Shown here piece by piece: positions 1 to 5,628 of a stretch of DNA of 6,486 bases. Each line of letters opens with the position of its first letter. Positions within the stretch are counted from its first letter, which is position 1. The stretch spans positions 1-6,486 of the forward strand of contig JAITRV010000067.1 in NCBI GenBank assembly GCA_031288215.1, read 5' to 3'. Source of the DNA: Spirochaetaceae bacterium (GTDB lineage: Bacteria > Spirochaetota > Spirochaetia > Treponematales > Breznakiellaceae). Both the position numbers and the translations under genes were made by a program. The notes below the pieces were generated by a model. It was not told the origin of the DNA and did not search any database. It saw nothing but the letters and a program-made list of their open reading frames with translations.

Positions 1-342
1 TCCGGCGACATCATCATAAGGCAGGAAAACCCCGGATTTGCGTTGTACGAAGCCTATGTCAGTAATCCGGACCAGTGGAGTTGGCAGCCTGATACTCATA
101 CCTACAGTTCAGACCCATACTTTGTATGGAGTGGGCCGGCGGACAAGGGCGGCCGCATTTTGTATAAAGAAAAGACATATGATGATGAGGCCGCCTACGG
201 CAAAACCTCTTTTGGCGGTCTTGACTTCCTCCTCTGGGGAGGCGCAGATACGAAGGTGGTAACCTTCATCATCACCTATCCCACGGCTGATGGGTCGCAG
301 AAAAAAATCATCAAGGTTGACTACAGCGACGTAGAATTCTAA
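1..342 (+). CDS. Unrecognised protein, C-terminal part (5' end outside window)
   Basis: The reading frame is open from the first base to the TAA at 340-342, giving 113 visible residues. A TTG at 43 could be called as a start, but the frame is open upstream of it and no ribosome-binding site precedes it, so I treat the gene as cut by the window edge. The visible part is rich in aromatic and small polar residues (motifs such as DPYFVWSG and FGGLDFLLWGG) and ends in an alternating hydrophobic/charged stretch (VVTFIITY, KKIIKVDYSDVEF) that suggests beta strands. I see no membrane segment and no family motif, and I do not assign a function. A secreted or surface beta-rich protein is possible but is only an impression. 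By eye it is less GC-rich than the sugar operon. It is convergent with that operon and is followed by its own terminator, so it belongs to a separate transcription unit. Confidence 0.7.
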   Translation, partial: SGDIIIRQENPGFALYEAYVSNPDQWSWQPDTHTYSSDPYFVWSGPADKGGRILYKEKTYDDEAAYGKTSFGGLDFLLWGGADTKVVTFIITYPTADGSQKKIIKVDYSDVEF

Positions 343-365
343 GAGCCTGTAAAGGCTGACATTCG

Positions 366-385
366 CCGGCGGCCTTCACCGCCGG
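366..385 (+). repeat. Small GC hairpin upstream of the terminator
   Basis: CCGGCGG (366-372) and its exact reverse complement CCGCCGG (379-385) flank a 6-nt loop. There is no T run after it on either strand, so it is not itself a terminator. It lies just after the stop codon of the plus-strand gene and may protect the 3' end of the transcript or assist the hairpin that follows. Confidence 0.5.
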
Positions 386-389
386 TAAA

Positions 390-441
390 GCCGGGGAGTG
401 CGGAGCGGACCAGCGGTCCGTATCCGCACTCCCCGCTTTTT
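390..441 (+). terminator. Rho-independent terminator of the plus-strand gene
   Basis: The arm GGGGAGTGCGGA (393-404) pairs perfectly with TCCGCACTCCCC (423-434), and C392-G435 adds one more pair. The 18-nt apex is itself a hairpin: CGGACC (406-411) pairs with GGTCCG (415-420) around an AGC loop. T5 (437-441) follows the stem almost at once. It starts about 50 nt after the TAA of the upstream gene, the right position and orientation to end that transcript. The minus strand has no comparable T run, so it should act mainly in the plus direction. Confidence 0.88.
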
Positions 442-621
442 GTGACCAGCCCGCAACAGTGCCAGGCACCAAATTTTGACTCCTCCCTCCTCCCTCCTAA
501 CTGCCCTCCACCCCCGGCTTCTTAATCCCCATAAAGCCTCCACCACGCCGGCCACGGCAGCCTCACCCGGCAGCCCGACCCGCCTCCACGCGGAAAGGCA
601 GGCCGAGGATACTCCCGCCGG
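442..621. other. 180-base gap between convergent terminators, no credible gene
   Basis: I see no supported gene here. The stretch contains the 11-bp palindrome GTGCCAGGCAC (459-469), then AAATTTTGAC, then a pyrimidine tract (481-498) made of TCCTCCC twice plus TCCT. The rest (about 500-621) is GC-rich without a ribosome-binding site. Reading frames cross it only because stops are rare in GC-rich DNA. The palindrome next to an AAATTT motif resembles dispersed intergenic repeats seen in various bacterial genomes, which is recollection and not something shown here. Confidence 0.6.
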
Positions 622-783
622 AAAAACCGGCACGGGCCGGCATGGGTCGGCACGGACCAGAATCGCGACGGGGGGTGGCGGTGGGAACACATGGGGGGGA
701 CCCCCGGGGGGCCCCGTGTGTTCCCAGCCGCCAGGACCCCCCCGCAGATCTCTCTTGTGCCGGCCCATGCCGGTCCGTGCCGG
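622..783 (-). terminator. Giant nested palindrome with T5: likely terminator of the sugar operon
   Basis: On the minus strand the structure starts about 40 nt after the stop of the last permease gene and ends directly in T5 (plus-strand A622-A626). The outer arms, 627-653 and 757-783, are 27 nt long and match at 25 of 27 positions. Inside, 669-675 pairs with 738-744, and 676-696 pairs with 712-733 with one bulged base (727) and one mismatch (692/716). In total about 55 base pairs span 157 nt. A compact alternative exists at the T run: on the minus strand CCGGC-CCGT-GCCGG (640-627) followed by TTTTT is a conventional small terminator. The position fits terminator function for the minus-strand operon. 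The size is far beyond what termination needs, so the element may also be a dispersed palindromic repeat or have an RNA role. Confidence 0.7.
629..658 (+). repeat. Three 10-bp imperfect tandem repeats (GGCAYGGRYC)
   Basis: Three consecutive units are GGCACGGGCC (629-638), GGCATGGGTC (639-648) and GGCACGGACC (649-658). The same unit appears inverted in the opposite arm: 772-781 reads GGCACGGACC and 762-771 reads GGCATGGGCC on the minus strand. An isolated exact inverted copy of GGCACGGGCC lies at 809-818, just after the permease stop codon. The arms of the large palindrome are therefore short tandem arrays facing each other. Confidence 0.75.
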
Positions 784-823
784 GAGGATCAGCCAGGGGT
801 ATCCCCCCGGCCCGTGCCGCAGA

Positions 824-1660
824 TTACCCTTTTACCGCTCCTGCCATCATACCCTTGACCAGCTTGTCCTGACCGAAGATGTAGAGCAGGATTATCGGCA
901 GTGAGGAGAGGGTCAGAACCGCCATAATGACGGGGATGTTGCTGGAATATTGTCCCTGGAACTGCCATACCGCCAGGGGCAGGGTACGGACGGACTGGGA
1001 CTGGGTGAGCACCATCGCGAAGATGAACTCGTTCCAGATTACCACGCCGTTGTAGATGCCCAGGGTCGCCAGGCCTGATTTTGACAGGGGGAAGATGATC
1101 CTGAAAAAGGTGATCATTTTACCGCAGCCGTCAATTTCCGCCGCCTCCTCAAGCTCCCGGGGGATACTCTGCATGAAGGATACGAGGATAAACACCGACA
1201 TGGGGAGGTTGAAGGCGATATTCGGCCCCACCAGCGCCCAGACGGTGTCGTAGAGGCCGGTCCGTATCGCCATCACGAAAAGGGGTATCAGGGTGATGTA
1301 TATCGGCACCGACATGGTTGCCACGATGAGGCTGTAAATCGGCTTGTTCAGCCGAAAGCGCATCCGGGAGAGGGGATACGCGGCCAGGGCCGCCAGGAAC
1401 AGCAGTACCGTGAGGGATATGAGGACCACCGCCAGGCTGTTGAACAGGTAGCGCAGAAAGCCCCCCTGGAAGACCTTGAGGTAATTTGACGCTTCCCAGG
1501 CGGCGGGCAATTTGAAAAGGCCGCCGCTGAGGAAATCGCCCAGGCTCTTGAAGGAGGTGATGATAAGATAGTAGAAGGGCAGCCCCGTGATCAGCAGCCA
1601 CAGGATGGCGAAGCAATACGCCGCTATCCAGCCGGGGGAGATCCCTTTTTTCTTCTTCAT
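824..1660 (-). CDS. CUT1 carbohydrate ABC transporter permease, MalG type
   Basis: A 278-residue inner-membrane permease, a normal length for the MalG subfamily. It forms half of the translocation channel of a sugar importer. A lysine-rich start (MKKKKG) is followed by about six hydrophobic segments near residues 11-34, 72-95, 108-131, 142-163, 198-220 and 243-262. The cytoplasmic EAA loop that docks with the ATPase is clear at about 170-191 (EEAAEIDGCGKMITFFRIIF, then PLSKSG). The start ATG overlaps the TGA of the preceding permease gene (ATGA, 1657-1660). The ribosome-binding site CGGAGGA (1667-1673) lies 6 nt upstream inside that gene, so translation is probably coupled. It is the last gene of the operon, ending in TAA at 824-826 ahead of the large palindrome. 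No ATPase gene follows. The family call is very secure; the substrate is inferred from the GH43 neighbour. Confidence 0.96.
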   Translation of the reverse strand: MKKKKGISPGWIAAYCFAILWLLITGLPFYYLIITSFKSLGDFLSGGLFKLPAAWEASNYLKVFQGGFLRYLFNSLAVVLISLTVLLFLAALAAYPLSRMRFRLNKPIYSLIVATMSVPIYITLIPLFVMAIRTGLYDTVWALVGPNIAFNLPMSVFILVSFMQSIPRELEEAAEIDGCGKMITFFRIIFPLSKSGLATLGIYNGVVIWNEFIFAMVLTQSQSVRTLPLAVWQFQGQYSSNIPVIMAVLTLSSLPIILLYIFGQDKLVKGMMAGAVKG

Positions 1661-2580
1661 GTCCGGTCCTCCGTTTTTCTGTTCAGGGTGTATACGGTAA
1701 CGAGGGCTGTCAGGGTGATGAGGATAAACATCCCCCCGGCAATCGCCGCTCCGTAGCCGAAGTTTTTCTTCGCAAAGGTCGTTTTATACATGAGGGTGGC
1801 CATGAGTTCCGTCGCCGATCCGGGGCCCCCGCCGGTCATCACGTAGACGAGGTCGAAGTATTTGAGGGATCCGATGATGCTCACCGTGGCGGCGGAGATA
1901 ATCGTGGGCTTGAGCATGGGGAGGGAGATCTTCCAAAAATATTGAGAGCGGGTCGCCCCGTCAATCGCCGCCGCCTCGTAGAGTTCCACCGGGATCGTGC
2001 CGTAGGCGGCCAGGTAGAGGATCATGTAGAAGGGGGTGTACTGCCAGCTTACCACCCCCATGACCGCGAAGAGGGCCCGCCTGGGGTGGCCCAGGAGATC
2101 CACGCTGCCCCCGCCCAGGAGCCGGGAGATGGAACCGAAGAGCCCGAAGTTGGCGTCCAGGGCGAACTTGAAAAGGATGCCGATGGCCACCGAGGAGATC
2201 AGGTAGGGAAGGAACCAGATGATTTTGAAGATGAGGCCCTTCTTGCCGGTGATGTCCAGGAAGGTGGCCAGGGCGATGGCCAGGACGCCCTGGGTGGCCA
2301 GGGAGATAAACATGACCACCAGGTTGTTCAGGAATGCCTGCCAGAAGTACCGGTCTTTGACAAGCTGCGCCCAATTCGCCAGTCCCACGAATTCCCGATC
2401 CGGGGTGATGCCGTTCCATTTCACGGTGCTCATCACAAAGGAATCCACGATAGGGTAGGCGATGAAGACGGCCAGAATCAGGAGGGCCGGCGCGAGGCAT
2501 ATCGCGGCGGTGATGTTCACCGACCGCTCCCGGACCTGCCGGAGCGAAGCCGCCGGCGCCTGATGGAGAGCCTTTTTCAT
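1657..2580 (-). CDS. CUT1 carbohydrate ABC transporter permease, MalF/UgpA type
   Basis: A 307-residue inner-membrane permease that would pair with the following MalG-type protein. The N-terminal tail (about 1-22) is polar and basic. The first membrane segment is near 23-44 (ITAAICLAPALLILAVFIAYP), and further segments lie near 85-108, 117-140, 168-193, 225-248 and 276-298. The EAA loop is at about 199-224 (ELYEAAAIDGATRSQYFWKI, then SLPMLKP). The motif YVMTGGGPGSATE (246-258) is characteristic of the MalF/UgpA subfamily. The start ATG at 2580 overlaps the TGA of the GH43 gene (ATGA). A strong Shine-Dalgarno GGAGGAGGT (2586-2594) sits 5 nt upstream and is embedded in the last codons of GH43, which fixes this start. 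The family is secure. A xylo- or arabino-oligosaccharide substrate is inferred from context. Confidence 0.96.
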   Translation of the reverse strand: MKKALHQAPAASLRQVRERSVNITAAICLAPALLILAVFIAYPIVDSFVMSTVKWNGITPDREFVGLANWAQLVKDRYFWQAFLNNLVVMFISLATQGVLAIALATFLDITGKKGLIFKIIWFLPYLISSVAIGILFKFALDANFGLFGSISRLLGGGSVDLLGHPRRALFAVMGVVSWQYTPFYMILYLAAYGTIPVELYEAAAIDGATRSQYFWKISLPMLKPTIISAATVSIIGSLKYFDLVYVMTGGGPGSATELMATLMYKTTFAKKNFGYGAAIAGGMFILITLTALVTVYTLNRKTEDRT

Positions 2581-4223
2581 GGAATACCTCCTCCGCCATC
2601 CTCCGGCGTGTACGTAAAATACTGAAAATCCGCGCAGGCGGCGTACCGGGCGATGTCGACGCAGAACATGCCGACAAAGGCCCCGGTGAAGCCCTCGTGG
2701 AAATACTCGTCGGAGAGTACGGCGGCATCCAGCGCCGGACGCAGGACCGTCCAGTTCTTGCCGTCAAAGGAAAAGCGGAAACGGCCGGTCCGTTCCCGCA
2801 CCGTGAGCCCCAGCCAGATACCCGCGCCGTTATTCGCGTCGCTGTCTTCGGTTTTGGCATACGCGCCCCCGATCATGGTCTGAACGGACAGGATGCGGCC
2901 CCGGTGTTCGTCATGGGAAAGGGCAAGGAGGTACTGGTTGTTCTCGTCGTAACGCCAGCACAACCCGGCGAATTCCTGAAAGCTTGCGGGCTCGAATTCC
3001 AGGTAGGTTTCGGCGCTGAAGCAAAAGTCCGTCTGCCGCCGGGCGAGCAGGGTTTGCCGGAAACGGGAAACCGGCGACTGCCCCCCCCGCAGCCGGAGGA
3101 AACCGGGACGCGCCGTCAGGGAATACCATTCCTTTTCCGCCGGCGCGCGGAGGGTCTTGAAGTCCCCGTCAAGGGGTCCGGCGTTAAAATCATAGCGCTT
3201 CGCCTGTGAGTACGGTTCAGGGGGAGCGTCCAGGGGAACGGGGGGCTCAAAGGCCGCCGGCGGATAGTTCGGGACCGCGGCGCCCCAGAGTTCCTCGTCC
3301 TTTTGCCGCGTCCCCGGGGCGTACTTCAGGTAGGGCCAGTCGTCCCGCCACTCAAGTTCCGCAATGCCCGTCTCCCGGCCCAGCACGCAGTTCCGGCTTC
3401 CGGGCAGGGGCCTGCCGCAGAGGAAGGCGAAATAGGTTCTCCCCTGGGGACTGTCGCACCAGCTTCCGTGCCCCGCCTTTTGCAGGGGATGGCCGGGCCA
3501 GTTGTAAGAGGTGATCAGGGGATTCGCCGGGTGGATCTCGTAGGGGCCTTCCAAGGCCCGGGATCGGGCGAGGGTCGCCGCGTGCCCGTACTGGGTCCCG
3601 CCCTCGGCGGACAGCAGGTAATACCATCCGTTCCGCTTGTAGAGATGGGGCGCCTCAAGAAGCTTAAAGGCCGTGCCGGTAAAAATCTTGCGCGTCTTTC
3701 CCACCAGCCGCTTTTTGGCGGGGCTGTATTCCTGCAGCAGGATGCCGGTAAACCGATCGGTTCCATCGTTCTTTCGATAATCCCATTCCATATTGACCAG
3801 CCACTTCCTGCCGTCGTCATCGTGGAAGAGGGAGGGGTCGAACCCGGAAGCGTTGAGAAACACCGGATCGGACCAGGGGCCTTCAATCGAAGGCGCGGTG
3901 GTAAGGAAATTCGGCGCGTCCTTCCAGGGACCGTCGGCCCAGCTTCGCACGTTGGTATAGATGAGGTGAAACAGCCTTCCGTCGTGGCTCAGGCAGGGGG
4001 CCCAGATCCCGCAGGAAGGGGGATTCCCGGTCATATCAAGCAGAGACTTTTTCGAAAGCGGCGAGGGGAGCCGCTCCCAGCGGGCAAGGTCTGTGGAACG
4101 GTGAAGTTCCACCCCCGGATACCATTCAAAGGTCGAATTGGCCAGATAATAGACGCCGTCGACACATATCAGCGAAGGATCAGGGTGGAAACCCGGCAGC
4201 ACCGGGTTGGAAATCAAGGTCAT
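2577..4223 (-). CDS. xynB: GH43 beta-xylosidase / alpha-L-arabinofuranosidase, XynB type
   Basis: A 548-residue glycoside hydrolase with the usual two-domain layout of XynB-type GH43 enzymes: a five-bladed beta-propeller (about 1-310) and a C-terminal beta-sandwich (about 335-545). The inverting catalytic set is visible: Asp15 in NPVLPGFHPDPS as general base, Asp129 in SGFDPSLFHDDDG as pKa modulator and Glu190 in LLEAPHLYKRNGWYYL as general acid. The spacing is close to that known for Selenomonas beta-xylosidase (D14, D127, E186). His252 (GHGSW) and Arg283 are also in family-like positions. There is no signal peptide, so it should act in the cytoplasm on imported short oligosaccharides, releasing xylose and possibly arabinose. 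It lies 8 nt after the binding-protein gene and overlaps the next gene by ATGA. Oddities are a G8 run as the only ribosome-binding site and a second G8 run in the coding sequence at codons 379-381 (3081-3088). Exact xylosidase versus arabinofuranosidase preference cannot be read from the sequence. Confidence 0.94.
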   Translation of the reverse strand: MTLISNPVLPGFHPDPSLICVDGVYYLANSTFEWYPGVELHRSTDLARWERLPSPLSKKSLLDMTGNPPSCGIWAPCLSHDGRLFHLIYTNVRSWADGPWKDAPNFLTTAPSIEGPWSDPVFLNASGFDPSLFHDDDGRKWLVNMEWDYRKNDGTDRFTGILLQEYSPAKKRLVGKTRKIFTGTAFKLLEAPHLYKRNGWYYLLSAEGGTQYGHAATLARSRALEGPYEIHPANPLITSYNWPGHPLQKAGHGSWCDSPQGRTYFAFLCGRPLPGSRNCVLGRETGIAELEWRDDWPYLKYAPGTRQKDEELWGAAVPNYPPAAFEPPVPLDAPPEPYSQAKRYDFNAGPLDGDFKTLRAPAEKEWYSLTARPGFLRLRGGQSPVSRFRQTLLARRQTDFCFSAETYLEFEPASFQEFAGLCWRYDENNQYLLALSHDEHRGRILSVQTMIGGAYAKTEDSDANNGAGIWLGLTVRERTGRFRFSFDGKNWTVLRPALDAAVLSDEYFHEGFTGAFVGMFCVDIARYAACADFQYFTYTPEDGGGGIP

Positions 4224-4232
4224 ACCCCCCCC
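4224..4232 (-). promoter_or_regulatory. Homopolymeric G8 ribosome-binding site of the GH43 gene
   Basis: On the minus strand the junction reads TA-GGGGGGGG-T-ATG. The first G completes the TAG stop of the binding-protein gene, and the whole spacer up to the GH43 ATG is G's plus one T. No AGGAGG-like motif is present, whereas the other three operon starts each have one. The G tract can pair with anti-SD CCUCC using one G-U wobble, but the register is ambiguous and the distance to the ATG is short. Confidence 0.65.
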
Positions 4233-5527
4233 TATTTCAGCGCGTCTTTCTGCGCGTCCGCCCAGCGTTTTGCAAACTCCTGGGGCGTCACCGACAAGCC
4301 GAACAGTTCCTGGGACGCGCTCAGCATCACCTCCGCGACTTCCGGCGTCAGGGACTGGTCGTACCAGAGCTGCACGTCCGGCGCTTCCAGGATAGCGTCG
4401 AAAACCTGTTTAACCAGGGGGTCGGTGATGGTGAGGCCCTTAACCGGCGGGATGCGGCCCGCGGCGATCCGGTCCGTGACGGACTGTTCGTCCAGGAGGT
4501 AGGTAAGCATCTCAAAGGCCTTGTCCGCCTCGGCGGAACGGCTGGAGACGTGGTAGAAGTTATCGCCGATGGTGCCGGTCACGGTTTTGGCATTCCCGGT
4601 GCCGGTTTCGTCGGCGGGGAAGTTGAAGAAGCCGATCTTGTCGATGAAGGCGGGATTTTCCCCCTGCACCGTTGAGGCGAACCAACTGCCCTGGAGATGC
4701 ATCGCGGCCTGTCCGGTATAGAGGAGGGTGCGGGACTGGCCTGAGTCCTCGTCAAGGCCGTTAAACCCGTCGTTGAAGTACCCCTTCCGTACCCAGCTTT
4801 GAATCTTTTCCGCCGCCCATATAAAGGCCGGGTCCTCAAAACTGCCCGTTCCGTTCAGGGCGTTCATAAAGGGAGAAAGGCCGCTATGACGGGCGGGCAG
4901 GATCTGGTAGTACATCATCCCCGTCCACTTGGTCATATTCGCCAGGGAGAAGGGGATGATGCCGTTCGCCTTGAGGGTATCGCAGGCCGCCTCAAGTTCC
5001 CCGATGGTCCCGGGGACCGCGATGTTGTACCGGGCAAAGAGTTCTTTGTTATACCAGACCCCCTCAATCGCCGCGTTCTCGCAGGGGAAACCGTAGATTT
5101 TTCCGTCCACCGTGGCCTGAGCGAGCCCGGCGTCAAGGAATTTCGCCTTGTAGTCATTGGCGTTGAAATACGGGGTCAGGTCCGAGAGGAGCCCGGCCTT
5201 CACGTATTCGTTGGTCGTACCCCCGGTCCAGGACATAAACACGTCCGGAACCTGGCCGGAAGCGATGGCCACGGCGATTTTCTGCTTGTAAGAATCGTTA
5301 GCCGTCACGGTGATATTCACCCGGTAATCCGGATTGGCCGCTTCAAAACGCTTCACGGCGTTCTCGATGATGGTCGGCGCCGGTTCCGTATTCTGAATAT
5401 GCCAGAACTCAATGGCCTTCCGGGTCCCGCCCGCTACCGCCTCTTTCTTCTTGCATCCTCCCAAGCCGCCGGCCACCGCCGCGCAGACGAGAACCGCCGC
5501 GATAATACTTCTTTTCATAGTTTTCAT
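4232..5527 (-). CDS. ABC transporter sugar-binding lipoprotein (extracellular solute-binding family 1)
   Basis: A 431-residue substrate-binding component of the CUT1 importer. The N-terminus is a lipoprotein signal: basic MKTMKR, hydrophobic core IIAAVLVCAAVAGG, then LGGC with the lipidated Cys at residue 25 and a KKKE tether. The glycine-rich lipobox is tolerated in spirochaetes. The mature protein starts with the typical first strand (KAIEFWHIQNTEP), followed by VKRFEAANPDYRVNITV, a DVFMSW segment near 108-113, and AAMHLQGSWFAS near 285-296, where family 1 binding proteins have a conserved GSW ligand-side motif. Several exposed Trp/Tyr residues fit stacking on sugar rings. The first ATG (5527) is chosen over the Met at codon 4 because AGGAGG (5534-5539) lies 6 nt upstream. 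It is the first gene after the regulator, with a promoter-like region before it. Xylo-oligosaccharide specificity is inferred from the GH43 gene 8 nt downstream. Confidence 0.95.
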   Translation of the reverse strand: MKTMKRSIIAAVLVCAAVAGGLGGCKKKEAVAGGTRKAIEFWHIQNTEPAPTIIENAVKRFEAANPDYRVNITVTANDSYKQKIAVAIASGQVPDVFMSWTGGTTNEYVKAGLLSDLTPYFNANDYKAKFLDAGLAQATVDGKIYGFPCENAAIEGVWYNKELFARYNIAVPGTIGELEAACDTLKANGIIPFSLANMTKWTGMMYYQILPARHSGLSPFMNALNGTGSFEDPAFIWAAEKIQSWVRKGYFNDGFNGLDEDSGQSRTLLYTGQAAMHLQGSWFASTVQGENPAFIDKIGFFNFPADETGTGNAKTVTGTIGDNFYHVSSRSAEADKAFEMLTYLLDEQSVTDRIAAGRIPPVKGLTITDPLVKQVFDAILEAPDVQLWYDQSLTPEVAEVMLSASQELFGLSVTPQEFAKRWADAQKDALK

Positions 5528-5533
5528 ATGCTT

Positions 5534-5539
5534 CCTCCT
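5534..5539 (-). promoter_or_regulatory. Shine-Dalgarno of the binding-protein gene
   Basis: A perfect AGGAGG on the minus strand, 6 nt before the ATG at 5527-5525. It selects the first of two nearby Met codons (MKTM) as the start. It is the canonical counterpart to the G8 site of the next gene, consistent with high expression of the binding protein. Confidence 0.85.
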
Positions 5540-5551
5540 GTCGATAAAAAA

Positions 5552-5568
5552 TCAGGTTAATAACCTGA
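5552..5568 (-). promoter_or_regulatory. 17-bp palindrome in the operon leader: operator or attenuator
   Basis: TCAGGTTA (5552-5559), a single central base, then TAACCTGA (5561-5568) form a perfect 8-bp-arm palindrome. On the minus strand it begins about 5 nt after the predicted -10 box, so it would cover the transcription start, a classic repressor-operator position. On the same strand it is followed directly by A-T6 (5551-5545), so the transcript could also form a weak terminator-like hairpin (6-bp stem, 5-nt loop) before the Shine-Dalgarno. The sequence cannot choose between operator, attenuator and terminator of the regulator gene. Confidence 0.6.
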
Positions 5569-5573
5569 CGTTC

Positions 5574-5582
5574 ATCATACCA
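5574..5582 (-). promoter_or_regulatory. Probable promoter of the sugar operon (extended -10)
   Basis: The minus strand reads TGG-TATGAT, an extended -10 with five of six consensus bases in the hexamer. No good -35 stands at 17 nt (AAAACG there), while TTGATA lies 22 nt upstream, which is too far. An extended -10 with a weak -35 fits an activator-dependent promoter, as expected beside an AraC-type regulator. The start would fall near 5566-5569, giving a leader of about 40 nt. This is a by-eye prediction. Confidence 0.5.
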
Positions 5583-5628
5583 CGGCTCTCCTGAGGCGTT
5601 TTATCAAATCCGGCTTACCTTATCTCAA

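Noticed and set aside
376..768. 130-residue minus-strand open frame across the convergent gap
   Set aside because: It runs through the large palindrome and the terminator, is full of Gly/Pro/Arg from GC-rich repeats, has no ribosome-binding site and has no family motif.
629..781. CRISPR-like array
   Set aside because: The units are 10 bp, contiguous and without spacers, and they invert between the arms. There are no cas genes.
629..783. Integron attC or IS terminal inverted repeats
   Set aside because: No transposase or integrase gene or remnant is present between or beside the arms, and the conserved attC core triplets are not arranged as expected.
742..824. 8-bp direct repeat CCGCAGAT at 742-749 and 817-824 as a possible target-site duplication
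   Set aside because: The copies do not flank the palindrome: one lies inside its interior-loop region. A short GC-rich repeat over 75 bp is easily chance.
476..904. 142-residue plus-strand open frame
   Set aside because: It is low-complexity, crosses the palindrome and overlaps the end of the well-supported MalG-type permease on the other strand.
1961..2860. 299-residue minus-strand frame overlapping GH43 and the MalF-type permease
   Set aside because: It is an out-of-frame shadow, rich in Arg/Pro/Gly, that conflicts with two well-supported genes.
3303..4502. 399-residue plus-strand open frame opposite GH43 and the binding-protein gene
   Set aside because: It is antisense to two clearly coding genes with intact catalytic and lipoprotein motifs. 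Long antisense frames are expected at this GC content, and the translation shows no domain.
4799..5560. 253-residue plus-strand open frame opposite the binding-protein gene
   Set aside because: It mirrors the codon bias of the real gene on the minus strand and has no recognisable motif or ribosome-binding site.
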